From assembly GCA_963742655.1 (NCBI GenBank), contig CAVUMM010000005.1, positions 496,001-560,000 on the forward strand: a stretch of DNA of 64,000 bases. The letters are read 5' to 3'. The position numbers and the translations under genes are program-made. Below are positions 16,590 through 25,003 of the stretch, in pieces; the stretch's first letter is position 1; the number at the start of each line of letters is the position of its first letter. This DNA is from JAICLK01 sp963742655 (GTDB taxonomy: Bacteria; Patescibacteriota; Saccharimonadia; Saccharimonadales; UBA4665). Under the pieces are notes generated by a model. It ran no database searches, was not told the origin of the DNA, and saw nothing but the letters and a program-made list of their open reading frames with translations.

Positions 16590-17939
16590 TTATAAAATTT
16601 CTTCGAGCGACGTCAGCCCGCGCAGAGCTTTGATTAATCCGTCGAGTTGCAGCGGCAACATGCCCTCTTCAAGCGCAAGTTTTTGGATGGCGGTGACGGG
16701 CGGCGTAGTAGTAATAAGCTTTTTCATCGCGTCGGAATTCACCAATACTTCGCATATGCCAAGTCTGCCATGGTAGCCGGTGAATTCGCAATGCGGGCAC
16801 CCGTCAATTTTGGCACGCCAAAGGTGTGTGACACCGGTGGCAGAAGTGCTGAGTGAGCTCGGCGCGGATTCGCCAAGGCCTTCAGCCGCAGCTTGCTGCT
16901 CCAAATCATGGACACGCTTCATGGATGATATGCCGCAAGCCTTGAGCAACTGCTTTATCGATTTGATCGATGCGGCATCAGGCTCATACACTTCGCGGCA
17001 ACTTGGGCAAAGCCGCCGCACGAAACGCTGACCGGCCACTACTTTCAGGGCCGTGGCGACCAGATACGGTTCGCTGCCCATGTGCAAAGCGTGCGCCACC
17101 GCTTGTGCGGCAGAATTTACGTGCAAGCCGCCTAGTATCAAATGGCCGCTCAGTGCCGCGTCAAGCGCGACCCTGACTGCCTGCGGTTCATGCAGGTCGC
17201 TTACCATCACGACGTTCGGATCCAGCTTCAGAAGCGCACTGAAACCATTGCTGAAGTTCAAACCCGCCGCAATATCGACTTGCGACTGGGTAATGCCGGC
17301 CATGCGGTGCTCGATGGGATCCTCGAGCGTTACGATATTCAGCGACGGGTTGTTCAGCAGATGCACGATACCGAGCAGACTCAGATTTGTGCCCACGCGA
17401 TACGGGCTTGCCGCGAGCACCAATCCATGCGGTTCGGCCACGGCATATTCTATGTGCTGTAGCATATTACCCCAGAAACCGAGTGCTTCGAGCGTCGCCG
17501 GCTCGCTAAGCTGCGGGTTAAGGTGGATGGCGATTTTTTCACCGTTAACCGTCGGCATGGTGGCGACCTGCACGCTGACGTCAAGTTGGTCGGATTTGAA
17601 CATAAAGCTGGCGCTTTGCGGCATACGCGATTCCTCAGCATTCAAGTTTGCGCGCGTTTTCAAATTGCTCGCAATGCCTTTCAGCGCAGGCAAGGGCAGT
17701 TTGGCGGCTTCTTGCAACAGGCCGTCGATTCGAAAGCGAACGGCGATATTACGTTCGCGCGGCTCCAGGTGAATATCCGTGGCCTGGCGAACAATCGCCT
17801 TTTCTAACATGGCATTGATAGTTTTATCGATGGCCGCGGCTTGTGCTGCCGCCGCATCTTTGTGCATTTTTTTGATTTGCAACTTCGTTCGCTCCCACCA
17901 GATTAGAAACGCTGATGCTTTTATTTTATCAGCTACCAT
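16590..17939 (-). CDS. GspE/PilB-family protein with degenerate Walker A
   Basis: A 449-residue homologue of type II secretion/type IV pilus ATPases. The N-terminal domain has RQATDIHLEP. The ATPase-like domain retains the Asp box (TLEDPIEHR, about 204-212), the His box (GGLHVNSA, H273) and a Zn site (CPSC at 311-314 and a later CPHC). The P-loop position reads ASPYRVGTNLS instead of GPTGSGKTTTL, with no Lys, and Walker B reads VMVSDLHE instead of VGEIRD. It should therefore be unable to hydrolyse ATP normally. It may be a regulatory or structural partner of a true PilB elsewhere. The start is ATG 17939; the first 25 residues are not conserved. Confidence 0.85.
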   Translation of the reverse strand: MVADKIKASAFLIWWERTKLQIKKMHKDAAAAQAAAIDKTINAMLEKAIVRQATDIHLEPRERNIAVRFRIDGLLQEAAKLPLPALKGIASNLKTRANLNAEESRMPQSASFMFKSDQLDVSVQVATMPTVNGEKIAIHLNPQLSEPATLEALGFWGNMLQHIEYAVAEPHGLVLAASPYRVGTNLSLLGIVHLLNNPSLNIVTLEDPIEHRMAGITQSQVDIAAGLNFSNGFSALLKLDPNVVMVSDLHEPQAVRVALDAALSGHLILGGLHVNSAAQAVAHALHMGSEPYLVATALKVVAGQRFVRRLCPSCREVYEPDAASIKSIKQLLKACGISSMKRVHDLEQQAAAEGLGESAPSSLSTSATGVTHLWRAKIDGCPHCEFTGYHGRLGICEVLVNSDAMKKLITTTPPVTAIQKLALEEGMLPLQLDGLIKALRGLTSLEEIL

Positions 17940-17988
17940 GCTAGAACTAAAACGATAGTTAAACGCCGAAGAGAAAGCCCATCTTTGG

Positions 17989-17994
17989 TATAAT
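17989..17994 (+). promoter_or_regulatory. recA -10 box
   Basis: TATAAT preceded by TTTGG; the start point would be near 18001, leaving a 5' leader of about 42 bases with GAGAGG before the recA ATG. Confidence 0.6.
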
Positions 17995-18042
17995 TAATAG
18001 AACGGACGGACTATCCTGAATTGTCCGAGAGAGGTGTACAGT

Positions 18043-19095
18043 ATGGCAGACGCGAAAGCGAAAGTTGCTAAAGACGGCAAGGATGACAAAGTAACAAGCG
18101 TAGCCGAGGGCAAGAGCAAAGCGCTCGGTTTGGCGTTGGATTCAATTGAAAAGCAGTTTGGCAAAGGCTCGATTATGAAGCTCGGCGAAGCGCACGCCAT
18201 TAATGTGGAGACCGTGCCAACGGGTTCGCTCAGCCTGGATTTGGCGCTCGGCGGCGGTATTCCGCGCGGCCGCGTCGTCGAAATCTACGGACCGGAAAGT
18301 TCCGGAAAAACCACGCTCACATTGCACGCCATTGCCGAGGTGCAGCGCCAGGGCGGTACAGCTGCATTTATCGATGCCGAGCACGCGCTCGATCCGGCCT
18401 ACGCCAAACGCATCGGAGTTGACACGGATAATCTATTGCTCAGCCAGCCCGACAACGGCGAGCAGGCGCTTGAAATTACCGAGACGCTCGTGCGGTCCAA
18501 CGCCGTTGACATTATCGTGGTTGATTCAGTCGCCGCGCTGGTGCCGCGCGCCGAGATCGAAGGCGACATGGGTGACGCCCAGATGGGTCTGCAGGCCCGG
18601 CTGATGAGCCAGGCGCTGCGCAAACTGACCGGTGTGATTTCCCGCTCTAAAGCCACGGTGATCTTCATCAACCAGCTGCGGATGAAAATCGGCGTCATGT
18701 TCGGTAACCCGGAAACCACGACCGGCGGTAATGCGCTTAAATTCTACGCTAGTGTGCGCATGGACATCCGACGCACGTCACAAATCAAACAAGGCGATAA
18801 TGTCATCGGCAACCGTGTGCGCGTCAAAGTCGTGAAGAACAAGATCGCGCCTCCATTCCGACAAGCTGAATTCGATATAATGTATAACCAAGGTATCTCT
18901 GCAAGCGGTGATATTCTTGATTTGGCAACGCAATATGGCATCGTAGAAAAGTCCGGAGCATGGTTCGCTTACAATGACCAGAAGATCGGCCAGGGCCGTG
19001 AAGCCACCAAAACGTATTTGCAGGAAAACCCCAAAGTAATGGAAGAAATCGCCAAAAAGGTCCGCACGGCCGCTGACGAAGCCGCCAAGGAATAG
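18043..19095 (+). CDS. recA: Recombinase RecA
   Basis: A 350-residue RecA. Walker A is GPESSGKTT, Walker B ends in VVDSVAAL, and the signature region ALRKLTGVISRSK and the DNA-binding loop with FGNPETTTGG are intact. It forms filaments on single-stranded DNA for strand exchange and SOS signalling. The N-terminus has a Lys/Asp-rich extension of about 20 residues. The ATG at 18043 has GAGAGG upstream; a GTG nine bases earlier is less suitable. It heads a run with two S51-like genes and recX. Confidence 0.97.
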   Translation: MADAKAKVAKDGKDDKVTSVAEGKSKALGLALDSIEKQFGKGSIMKLGEAHAINVETVPTGSLSLDLALGGGIPRGRVVEIYGPESSGKTTLTLHAIAEVQRQGGTAAFIDAEHALDPAYAKRIGVDTDNLLLSQPDNGEQALEITETLVRSNAVDIIVVDSVAALVPRAEIEGDMGDAQMGLQARLMSQALRKLTGVISRSKATVIFINQLRMKIGVMFGNPETTTGGNALKFYASVRMDIRRTSQIKQGDNVIGNRVRVKVVKNKIAPPFRQAEFDIMYNQGISASGDILDLATQYGIVEKSGAWFAYNDQKIGQGREATKTYLQENPKVMEEIAKKVRTAADEAAKE

Positions 19096-19096
19096 G

Positions 19097-19681
19097 GTGA
19101 AGCAACTCATACTGATCGGTGGGATGCCATGGAAAGCTGATTCTGATTCAAATGCTTTGAGCTTTGCTTTGCGCACGCATATAAAGCCGGAACTAAACAT
19201 AGCTTTTTGTAATTTCGCCCGGAACCACGACAATCCGCATGATAAAGACGATGCGATGAACGCCATGTTTAATAAGTTTGGCGGGAATAAAAAAATGTCA
19301 TACCTAATAATGACGAGCGAAAATTTTCGTGAAGTGTCAGAGTGGGCTGATGTTATCTATATGCCCGGCGGCGATCCGGCGTTACTGGTTGCAGAGTTAC
19401 AAAGGCACGCTGATATTGAAAAACTTTGGGACAATAAAATTATTTCGGGCTCAAGTGCCGGAGCGGACATTATGTGTACCTATTACGTATACTTGCAGGA
19501 CAAAACTTTCGGTAAAGGCTTTGGCTGGGTGCAAGCGACGCTAATACCGCATTGGGGACATTACGAAGGATATTCGGAAAACGATTGGAAATCTTTGCGA
19601 GAGGAAGCGTTGAATCAAACGCCAGATTTGCCCGTACTTTGTATCCCCGAGGGGCAATTCGTAGAGATTACGGTACAATAG
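19097..19681 (+). CDS. Peptidase S51/dipeptidase E-like protein (copy 1)
   Basis: A 194-residue protein of the class I glutamine-amidotransferase-like fold. The nucleophile elbow is GSSAGAD, preceded by IYMPGGDPALL, the usual glycine loop; IPHWGHYEGY supplies the likely His. S51 enzymes are aspartyl dipeptidases or cyanophycinases; some relatives are non-peptidases. The GTG start is one base after the recA stop, with AAGGA in the end of recA, so translation is coupled. Co-expression with recA suggests, but does not prove, a link to stress. Confidence 0.8.
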   Translation: MKQLILIGGMPWKADSDSNALSFALRTHIKPELNIAFCNFARNHDNPHDKDDAMNAMFNKFGGNKKMSYLIMTSENFREVSEWADVIYMPGGDPALLVAELQRHADIEKLWDNKIISGSSAGADIMCTYYVYLQDKTFGKGFGWVQATLIPHWGHYEGYSENDWKSLREEALNQTPDLPVLCIPEGQFVEITVQ

Positions 19682-19716
19682 AGTTGAACGCCGGACTAAC
19701 TAAGGGGTAAAGTTGC

Positions 19717-20316
19717 ATGGCCAAATATATTTTGCATGGGGGCGGGGTACGTACTTCGGCTGACGAGGGCAAGGCTTTTTTCGGGGAGATGGTCCGCGGA
19801 CTAGGGAAGGAGCCCAAAATACTGCTTTGCTTCTTTGCCCAGCAGTCTGACATTTGGCAAGCAAAATATGCAGAATGGCGGGTACGGATAGCAGCTTGTG
19901 TGCCGAAAGTAAACGTGCAATTCGGGCTGGCAACCGTCAAAGATTTTGCCGCGCAAAGCCAGCAGTACGATGCGCTTTATGTTTATGGCGGCGATAGCCG
20001 TAAATTGGTAAACGAATTAAAGCAGATTGGCAACCACAACGTAATACTCGACAGGTTCAAGGTTATGGCGGGTGCATCGGCCGGCGCGATCATGATGTCT
20101 AAGTACGCCTGGGACTGCGATGAGCGCAAGATCGTCGAAGGCCTGGACTTTGTCCCCGCTAAAATATTGGTGCATTATCAGAGTGAAACATATGGCAAAG
20201 ACGATCCGCGCGGCCCGATTGATTGGCAGAAAGCATGGGACGAATTGGCTGGCTTTGACAGTCCGAACATACCTATCATCGAATTGCCAGAGGGTGAATT
20301 CGAAGCCTTCGAGTAA
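19717..20316 (+). CDS. Peptidase S51-like protein (copy 2)
   Basis: A 199-residue paralogue of the preceding gene. It has VYGGDSRKLVNEL (glycine loop) and MAGASAGAIMMS (Ser in the elbow), and ends PIIELPEGEFEAF. A TACAAT lies near 19674 and AAGGGG before the ATG, so it may have its own promoter in addition to the recA message. The His region reads LVHYQSE, differing from copy 1. It overlaps recX as TAATG. Confidence 0.78.
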   Translation: MAKYILHGGGVRTSADEGKAFFGEMVRGLGKEPKILLCFFAQQSDIWQAKYAEWRVRIAACVPKVNVQFGLATVKDFAAQSQQYDALYVYGGDSRKLVNELKQIGNHNVILDRFKVMAGASAGAIMMSKYAWDCDERKIVEGLDFVPAKILVHYQSETYGKDDPRGPIDWQKAWDELAGFDSPNIPIIELPEGEFEAFE

Positions 20317-20924
20317 TGGGTTCAATGAAAATTACGGAGATAAAAGCGCAAGTCAAGACAGTCGGGCGATTTTCGATTTTCGTCGATGGAAGATACGCGT
20401 TTTCGCTCAGTGACACGGCATTGTTGGAGCATAAATTATACGTCGGCCTGGAGTTGGACGAAAAAACGCTTAAGCAACTGAAGCAGGCGTCGAGCGATGA
20501 CAAAGTCTACGGTTTAGCTCTTCGATATGCCATGTTGCGACCGCGAAGCGAGTGGGAAGTGCAAAGTTACCTGAGGCGCAAACAATCGGCCCCTGCTCTT
20601 TCAGAAAAAATACTTAGCAAGTTAAGTAAACTGAATTTGATTGATGACTCAAAATTTGCCCGAGCATGGGTCGATAACCGTCGCCTGCTCCGCCCTACTT
20701 CGAAGCGAAAATTACAACAGGAATTACGTGCCAAACGAGTCGGTGACGACGCGATCAACCAGGCTTTGGCGGCTGATGATGCAGATGAACAACAAATTTT
20801 ACGAGCTCTGATAACCAAAAAACGCGCCCGCTACCCCGACAACCTGAAACTCATGCAATACCTGGCCCGCCAAGGCTTCAAATACGACGACATTAAAGCC
20901 GTTATAGACCAGAATTTAGAATAA
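20316..20924 (+). CDS. recX: RecA regulator RecX
   Basis: A 202-residue RecX made of repeated three-helix units, recognised by LRYAMLRPRSEWEVQSYLRRK, LIDDSKFARAWVDNR and LRAKRVGDDAINQAL. RecX inhibits or remodels RecA filaments. The start overlaps the stop of the S51-like gene by one base; an alternative ATG nine bases downstream (MKITEI) is possible. recX is usually directly after recA, and here two S51-like genes are inserted. Confidence 0.9.
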   Translation: MGSMKITEIKAQVKTVGRFSIFVDGRYAFSLSDTALLEHKLYVGLELDEKTLKQLKQASSDDKVYGLALRYAMLRPRSEWEVQSYLRRKQSAPALSEKILSKLSKLNLIDDSKFARAWVDNRRLLRPTSKRKLQQELRAKRVGDDAINQALAADDADEQQILRALITKKRARYPDNLKLMQYLARQGFKYDDIKAVIDQNLE

Positions 20925-20951
20925 GGCAGAAAGTATGATACTTTTTATCAA

Positions 20952-21758
20952 ATGAAAGCCGAGATTTTTAAGACCGTACAATGGAATATTGGCGGTGGTA
21001 AGGTTTTTCAGGAAGGCGCTGGTCCGACTTTGCGTGAGTCCTATGTGGATGATGGTTTGGACTATATTATTGACTTCCTTCGCGCCCAAAAGCCTGACCT
21101 CATTAGTCTTCAGGAAACGCACGCTAACGACATCTATTGCCAACCGCAACGCATTGCAGAGGCTCTGGGTTACCAAAGCTGGGTAAATGATGAATGGGCA
21201 GATTCACACCTAGAGGATGGAATGCGCCTGGGCCAGGCCGTGGTTTCCCGATATCCAATTCAGGCTCATTCATTCGAGTGGTTCGCTAACCCGCAGCTTT
21301 TAGTTACATGGAGCGAAGGTATGTCCGGAATCACGCACGATAAGGGAGTTACCCGATGTTCAATTACACTCGAAAATGGTAAAGATATTTTGGTACAGAC
21401 GCTTCATACCATCCCCTTTCGCCATACCGGTTTGGGCGAAATGAGCGAACAGTTACAACGGGTACGAGAAGAGATGGCGCGTAAACTTCTCACGAAAGAA
21501 AATGGGATTATACAAGCGGATTTTAATATCAATGCTCTAAGCCTCCGCCCATTTTTCCCGCGTCTTTTTGCGGACGGCTTTGAAGAGGTGGTGCAGACAA
21601 AACCAACTAACGTTCGCGGCCGTTATTATGATCACGTTCTGTATAGCGGTCTGCGGGTGATATCGAGCGTGGTAATCGATAACGTGCTAACGGATCACTA
21701 TCCTGTAATTACCACATTCGAGATCGTCGACAACTTGATATCCGCCCAGCATAAATAG
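20952..21758 (+). CDS. Endonuclease/exonuclease/phosphatase-family protein (EEP 1)
   Basis: A 268-residue EEP-fold protein with the canonical sites: WNIGGG (Asn), LQETH (Glu, metal), ADFNINALS (in place of GDFN) and TDHYPV (Asp-His). The fold covers AP endonucleases, deadenylases and phosphodiesterases, so the substrate is not defined. GATACT nine bases before the ATG suggests a leaderless start. The last 61 bases overlap the convergent EEP paralogue. Confidence 0.82.
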   Translation: MKAEIFKTVQWNIGGGKVFQEGAGPTLRESYVDDGLDYIIDFLRAQKPDLISLQETHANDIYCQPQRIAEALGYQSWVNDEWADSHLEDGMRLGQAVVSRYPIQAHSFEWFANPQLLVTWSEGMSGITHDKGVTRCSITLENGKDILVQTLHTIPFRHTGLGEMSEQLQRVREEMARKLLTKENGIIQADFNINALSLRPFFPRLFADGFEEVVQTKPTNVRGRYYDHVLYSGLRVISSVVIDNVLTDHYPVITTFEIVDNLISAQHK

Positions 21759-22489
21759 TGGTCGGTTTTAGTGATAATGATGCCAGCATCCGATCTTTCT
21801 AAACTAGCAGTTGAGAAAAAAATACAATCGGGTGCATTGATGCCGCCTACCTCACTCGCGGCATGGTAGGTGGGCTTGGCAGGTAATGCATTTTGTAGTT
21901 TAAATATGCCGATAGTTTTCTTGTATGTAGATGCTTGGGCATTAGATGCTCCGAAATCTCCGCAAAAGATCAGGGGTTCACCTAGATTGGCTGCCATCGC
22001 GTTATCGATAGTGCCCGCAAATTTTCTTCCTTTATCGTATCGGTAATCGTATCCGAAAATAATGAGCGGAAGCATGTGCGTATTCGCAATCAGGTTCCCC
22101 CCATATCGGACTGTTTGCAACCCTTTGTCATGTTTCGCGGCGCGGCGGCCATCATTAAAATATAGATCAAATTCTGGTGGTGGATACAGATGTAATTGCG
22201 GATCTTCGAATTCGCCCCTGGTAAGAATAGCCAATCCCATCTTGTAATTATCGTCTATGTGCGAGTCGTGAAGCGGAAACTCACTCACTTGATAACCGTT
22301 GAGTCCCTCTGCAATTTGTTGTGCAGTGCTTTGAGCTGCATTCATGTGGACTTCCTGCAGACAGATAACATCAGGGTCGATGGCGGCTAAATGGCGTACA
22401 TAATAAGAGACATCTTCATCTTCATAATCGAAATGAGATTTGGACTTTACGGTGTGACCGCCAGCGATATTCCACGATGCAATTTTCAT
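21698..22489 (-). CDS. Endonuclease/exonuclease/phosphatase-family protein (EEP 2)
   Basis: A 263-residue EEP-fold protein related to its convergent neighbour. It has SWNIAGG, LQEVHMN, CGDFGASN (Gly where Asn is usual in GDFN) and KTDHYLCWADI. The GDFN change could reduce catalysis. A reverse TATTAT lies six bases before the ATG. Its 3' end is antisense to the last 61 bases of EEP 1, so the two messages can pair. Confidence 0.8.
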   Translation of the reverse strand: MKIASWNIAGGHTVKSKSHFDYEDEDVSYYVRHLAAIDPDVICLQEVHMNAAQSTAQQIAEGLNGYQVSEFPLHDSHIDDNYKMGLAILTRGEFEDPQLHLYPPPEFDLYFNDGRRAAKHDKGLQTVRYGGNLIANTHMLPLIIFGYDYRYDKGRKFAGTIDNAMAANLGEPLIFCGDFGASNAQASTYKKTIGIFKLQNALPAKPTYHAASEVGGINAPDCIFFSTASLERSDAGIIITKTDHYLCWADIKLSTISNVVITG

Positions 22490-22536
22490 CGTCCAATAAT
22501 AGCATAGACTTTAACTAGTATGAGGATAAGCATTAC

Positions 22537-23052
22537 TTATGCCATGGCGCCGGCGTGGGCGGGGACTTGGGCTTCGAGGTCATTGATGATAAGTCGGCGT
22601 GGGGTAATTTCGTTGATTTGCGTTCGGTCGACGCTCAGACTGCCATTGGTCAGATTCTTGAAGACGGATTGCGATACGTATACCTTTTGGACGTACATAC
22701 TTGATGTGTCCGTAGCATAATCGGAGACCTTGCCTACCTTCTGCTTGCTAACCGTTTCGACTTGCTTGCCCAGGAGAACGAAATTCATATCCAGTATTTC
22801 CTTTAACCGGACAAGTTCGCCGGGTTCGCTCAATACATCGTGATCGTCAATGACCAAGCCTTGCGGAATAGTATCGCGAATGTCCTGGCTGAGCAAAACG
22901 AGCTGTTTGCTGCTGAATCGGTCGTTACAGTAGAAGCCTTCTATTTTCAAATTATTTGGATTGATTATAGGTGTCGTTGTCGTAGCGACGGCAGTACCCG
23001 TTCGCAGACTTAATACGGGCCGACCGATAAAAGAGTTACTAAGCTGTAACAT
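22537..23052 (-). CDS. PRC-barrel domain protein
   Basis: A 171-residue protein with two PRC-barrel-like halves: residues about 5-85 (GRPVLSLRTGTAV, then IEGFYC) and about 90-165 (LLGKQVETVSKQKVGKVSDYA). PRC barrels bind RNA or protein partners, as in RimM. Two-barrel proteins of this size are common in CPR genomes; their role is not known. A reverse TATACT lies six bases before the ATG (leaderless). The gene is divergent from tsaE. Confidence 0.75.
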   Translation of the reverse strand: MLQLSNSFIGRPVLSLRTGTAVATTTTPIINPNNLKIEGFYCNDRFSSKQLVLLSQDIRDTIPQGLVIDDHDVLSEPGELVRLKEILDMNFVLLGKQVETVSKQKVGKVSDYATDTSSMYVQKVYVSQSVFKNLTNGSLSVDRTQINEITPRRLIINDLEAQVPAHAGAMA

Positions 23053-23147
23053 GCATTTAGTATAACTCGCTAATGGCTAGCGTGAAATGCCCACGGTTGA
23101 TCGGACTTGCCCTGCTTGCCTGCATCACGTTAGTATACGTAGTTATC

Positions 23148-23609
23148 ATGGGTACTTGGAGTACGTCTTCTGACAGCCAAAAAGCAACCGAGCGGTTAGC
23201 GGCGGAGATTGGCAAAAAGCTGAAAGGCGGTGAGCTGATTGAGCTGGTGAGCGATTTGGGCGGCGGCAAAACGGCATTCGTGCGCGGCTTGGCGCGCGGT
23301 ATGGGCAGCGATGATCTCGTGGGCAGTCCGACTTTCACCATCAGCCGCGAATATCGTACGGGCGATAAAACTTTGTATCATTTTGATTTTTATCGACTGA
23401 GCGAGCCCGGTATCATGACGGACGAATTGGCAGAAGTACTAGGCGATCCAAAGGCTGTAGTTGCGGTTGAGTGGTCTGATATTGTGCAGCAGGTGCTTCC
23501 AAAACAGCGGCTGACTGTCCGGTTTACACTTACTGGCGAAACGAGTCGGCGGATTGAGTTTACCTGTCCAGCCGATCTCGCATATGTAATTCCAAAGGAA
23601 GAAAAATGA
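23148..23609 (+). CDS. tsaE: tRNA threonylcarbamoyladenosine ATPase TsaE
   Basis: TsaE, the small P-loop ATPase of the t6A pathway. Visible features are the start STSSDSQKATERLAAEIGK, Walker A in SDLGGGKTAFVRG, the SPTFTI block and the HFDFYRL motif. The start at 23148 (153 residues) gives the normal family length and follows TATACG by eight bases. A longer in-frame start at 23073 would add a hydrophobic segment of about 25 residues; it also has a TATAAC box six bases upstream, so it cannot be excluded. It overlaps tsaB by four bases. Confidence 0.88.
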   Translation: MGTWSTSSDSQKATERLAAEIGKKLKGGELIELVSDLGGGKTAFVRGLARGMGSDDLVGSPTFTISREYRTGDKTLYHFDFYRLSEPGIMTDELAEVLGDPKAVVAVEWSDIVQQVLPKQRLTVRFTLTGETSRRIEFTCPADLAYVIPKEEK

Positions 23610-23998
23610 TTGTGCTCACAATTCGAACCGACAATCCTGAAGCCGAGCTTGGGCTGTTTGATGATAGCAAGCAGCTGGCATACGAAGAATGGCAGGCGCA
23701 CCGAGAACTATCCATGACCATTCATAAAAAACTGGCTGATCTGCTCGCGTCTCACGACAAAGAGTTTGCGGACATCGAGGGCTTGGTATGCTTCAAAGGC
23801 CCGGGTAGCTTCACTGGGCTGCGCATTGGTCTGACAGTCGGCGATACACTTGCCTATAGTCTAAACATTCCAATTGTCGGCACCACGGGCGATACTTGGC
23901 AACAAGACGGCATCAAGGCACTTGCCGGCGGCGCAAACGAAAAAATCATCCTGCCCGAATACGGTGCCGAACCTCATATCACCGTGCAGAAAAAGTAG
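23606..23998 (+). CDS. tsaB: TsaB-like protein, N-terminal domain only
   Basis: A 130-residue protein matching the first ASKHA-type domain of TsaB: MIVLTIRTDNPEAELGLFD, the family hallmark GPGSFTGLRIGL, and a GTTGDTW turn. Standard TsaB has about 200-230 residues; here the second domain is absent and the frame closes after EPHITVQKK. TsaB is the scaffold partner of TsaD in t6A synthesis. The short form is probably functional, since the gene sits in a tight ATGA overlap with tsaE. Confidence 0.8.
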   Translation: MIVLTIRTDNPEAELGLFDDSKQLAYEEWQAHRELSMTIHKKLADLLASHDKEFADIEGLVCFKGPGSFTGLRIGLTVGDTLAYSLNIPIVGTTGDTWQQDGIKALAGGANEKIILPEYGAEPHITVQKK

Positions 23999-24042
23999 GG
24001 CAATTTATTGCAAAAAATTCCTATTGTTATATAGTGTCTTTT

Positions 24043-24798
24043 ATGGCCGAAATAAGCATTCATCCGCTTGAGGAGCAACCAGCCTATGCTGACCTTGCTG
24101 ATTCAATTATTTGGAATGAAGGTAAACCTGACGGATTGCGTGCACTTACAACGCGACGTGGATTAGGTTGTTTGGCTATAGTGGGGGCGGATGAAGCGCT
24201 GACCGATATCATACTAATAACGGATGATCGGCCTTTCGAAGATCCGCTTCGTGTACCTAAGAATCGTACGGACGTGGAATCGTGGGACGAAGCATATACC
24301 TACAACGCTGATCGCGGCAAAGGCATGGGTGTGCTCGGCGCCAGTTCACCGGCTGCGTTAGTGCGCAAACATTCCCGAGAAGCGATAGCCGCCGTACGGC
24401 GCGTGCCACTGCCGCGTGGGGTTGAACAGCTTTACGTCGGTAAAGGCAGAAACACGGCTGCGAGTAGGAGATTCCGCTGGCTCAAACACGGATTTGAGTA
24501 CGCCGGCGTGCTCGCTCGGGATAAATGGTACGCGCGCAGCCACGATGATAACGCAATGCCCGGGACGGACAGGGCTTTCGCCCGCAAATCCAGGATGTAT
24601 GGCGAAGCAGTTTGCGCCTTACTGCCAATTTCTCCATCATGGTTTACAGATCAACGTGATAACGGTGTGAGATATGAAGGCGTTCCGCCGACACACGTAC
24701 TTGATATCGGCGCCAATCAGAACGGACAACTACAGAAAGTCGGTAGCTGCAAAGTACCTGTACCAAAGCGATCGGGTAGACATCGCAGGCCACAATAA
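24043..24798 (+). CDS. Unknown protein
   Basis: A 251-residue soluble protein without a family I recognise. It is acidic in the first third (LITDDRPFEDP) and strongly basic at the C-terminus (CKVPVPKRSGRHRRPQ). TATAGT at 24030-24035, seven bases before the ATG, supports the leaderless start at 24043. It stands between the tsa genes and RNase Y. A basic tail suggests nucleic-acid contact, but there is no other support for a function. Confidence 0.6.
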   Translation: MAEISIHPLEEQPAYADLADSIIWNEGKPDGLRALTTRRGLGCLAIVGADEALTDIILITDDRPFEDPLRVPKNRTDVESWDEAYTYNADRGKGMGVLGASSPAALVRKHSREAIAAVRRVPLPRGVEQLYVGKGRNTAASRRFRWLKHGFEYAGVLARDKWYARSHDDNAMPGTDRAFARKSRMYGEAVCALLPISPSWFTDQRDNGVRYEGVPPTHVLDIGANQNGQLQKVGSCKVPVPKRSGRHRRPQ

Positions 24799-25003
24799 GC
24801 GTCGGTTGCTTCCGTTTTAATATACAACGTTGTCATTTGCGTGTTTTACGTGTATATTTTTTATTAGGATCCCCAAGGAGTTCGGGAAAATCCAACGTTA
24901 AATTCTAATTTTTTATTTCGATTTTCAGATTGTACGATTTTTAAGGCTAGTGACGTGATAGCGATTGCCTTTACAGGCACAATCTGCAGAAGAAAGGAAC
25001 AAC

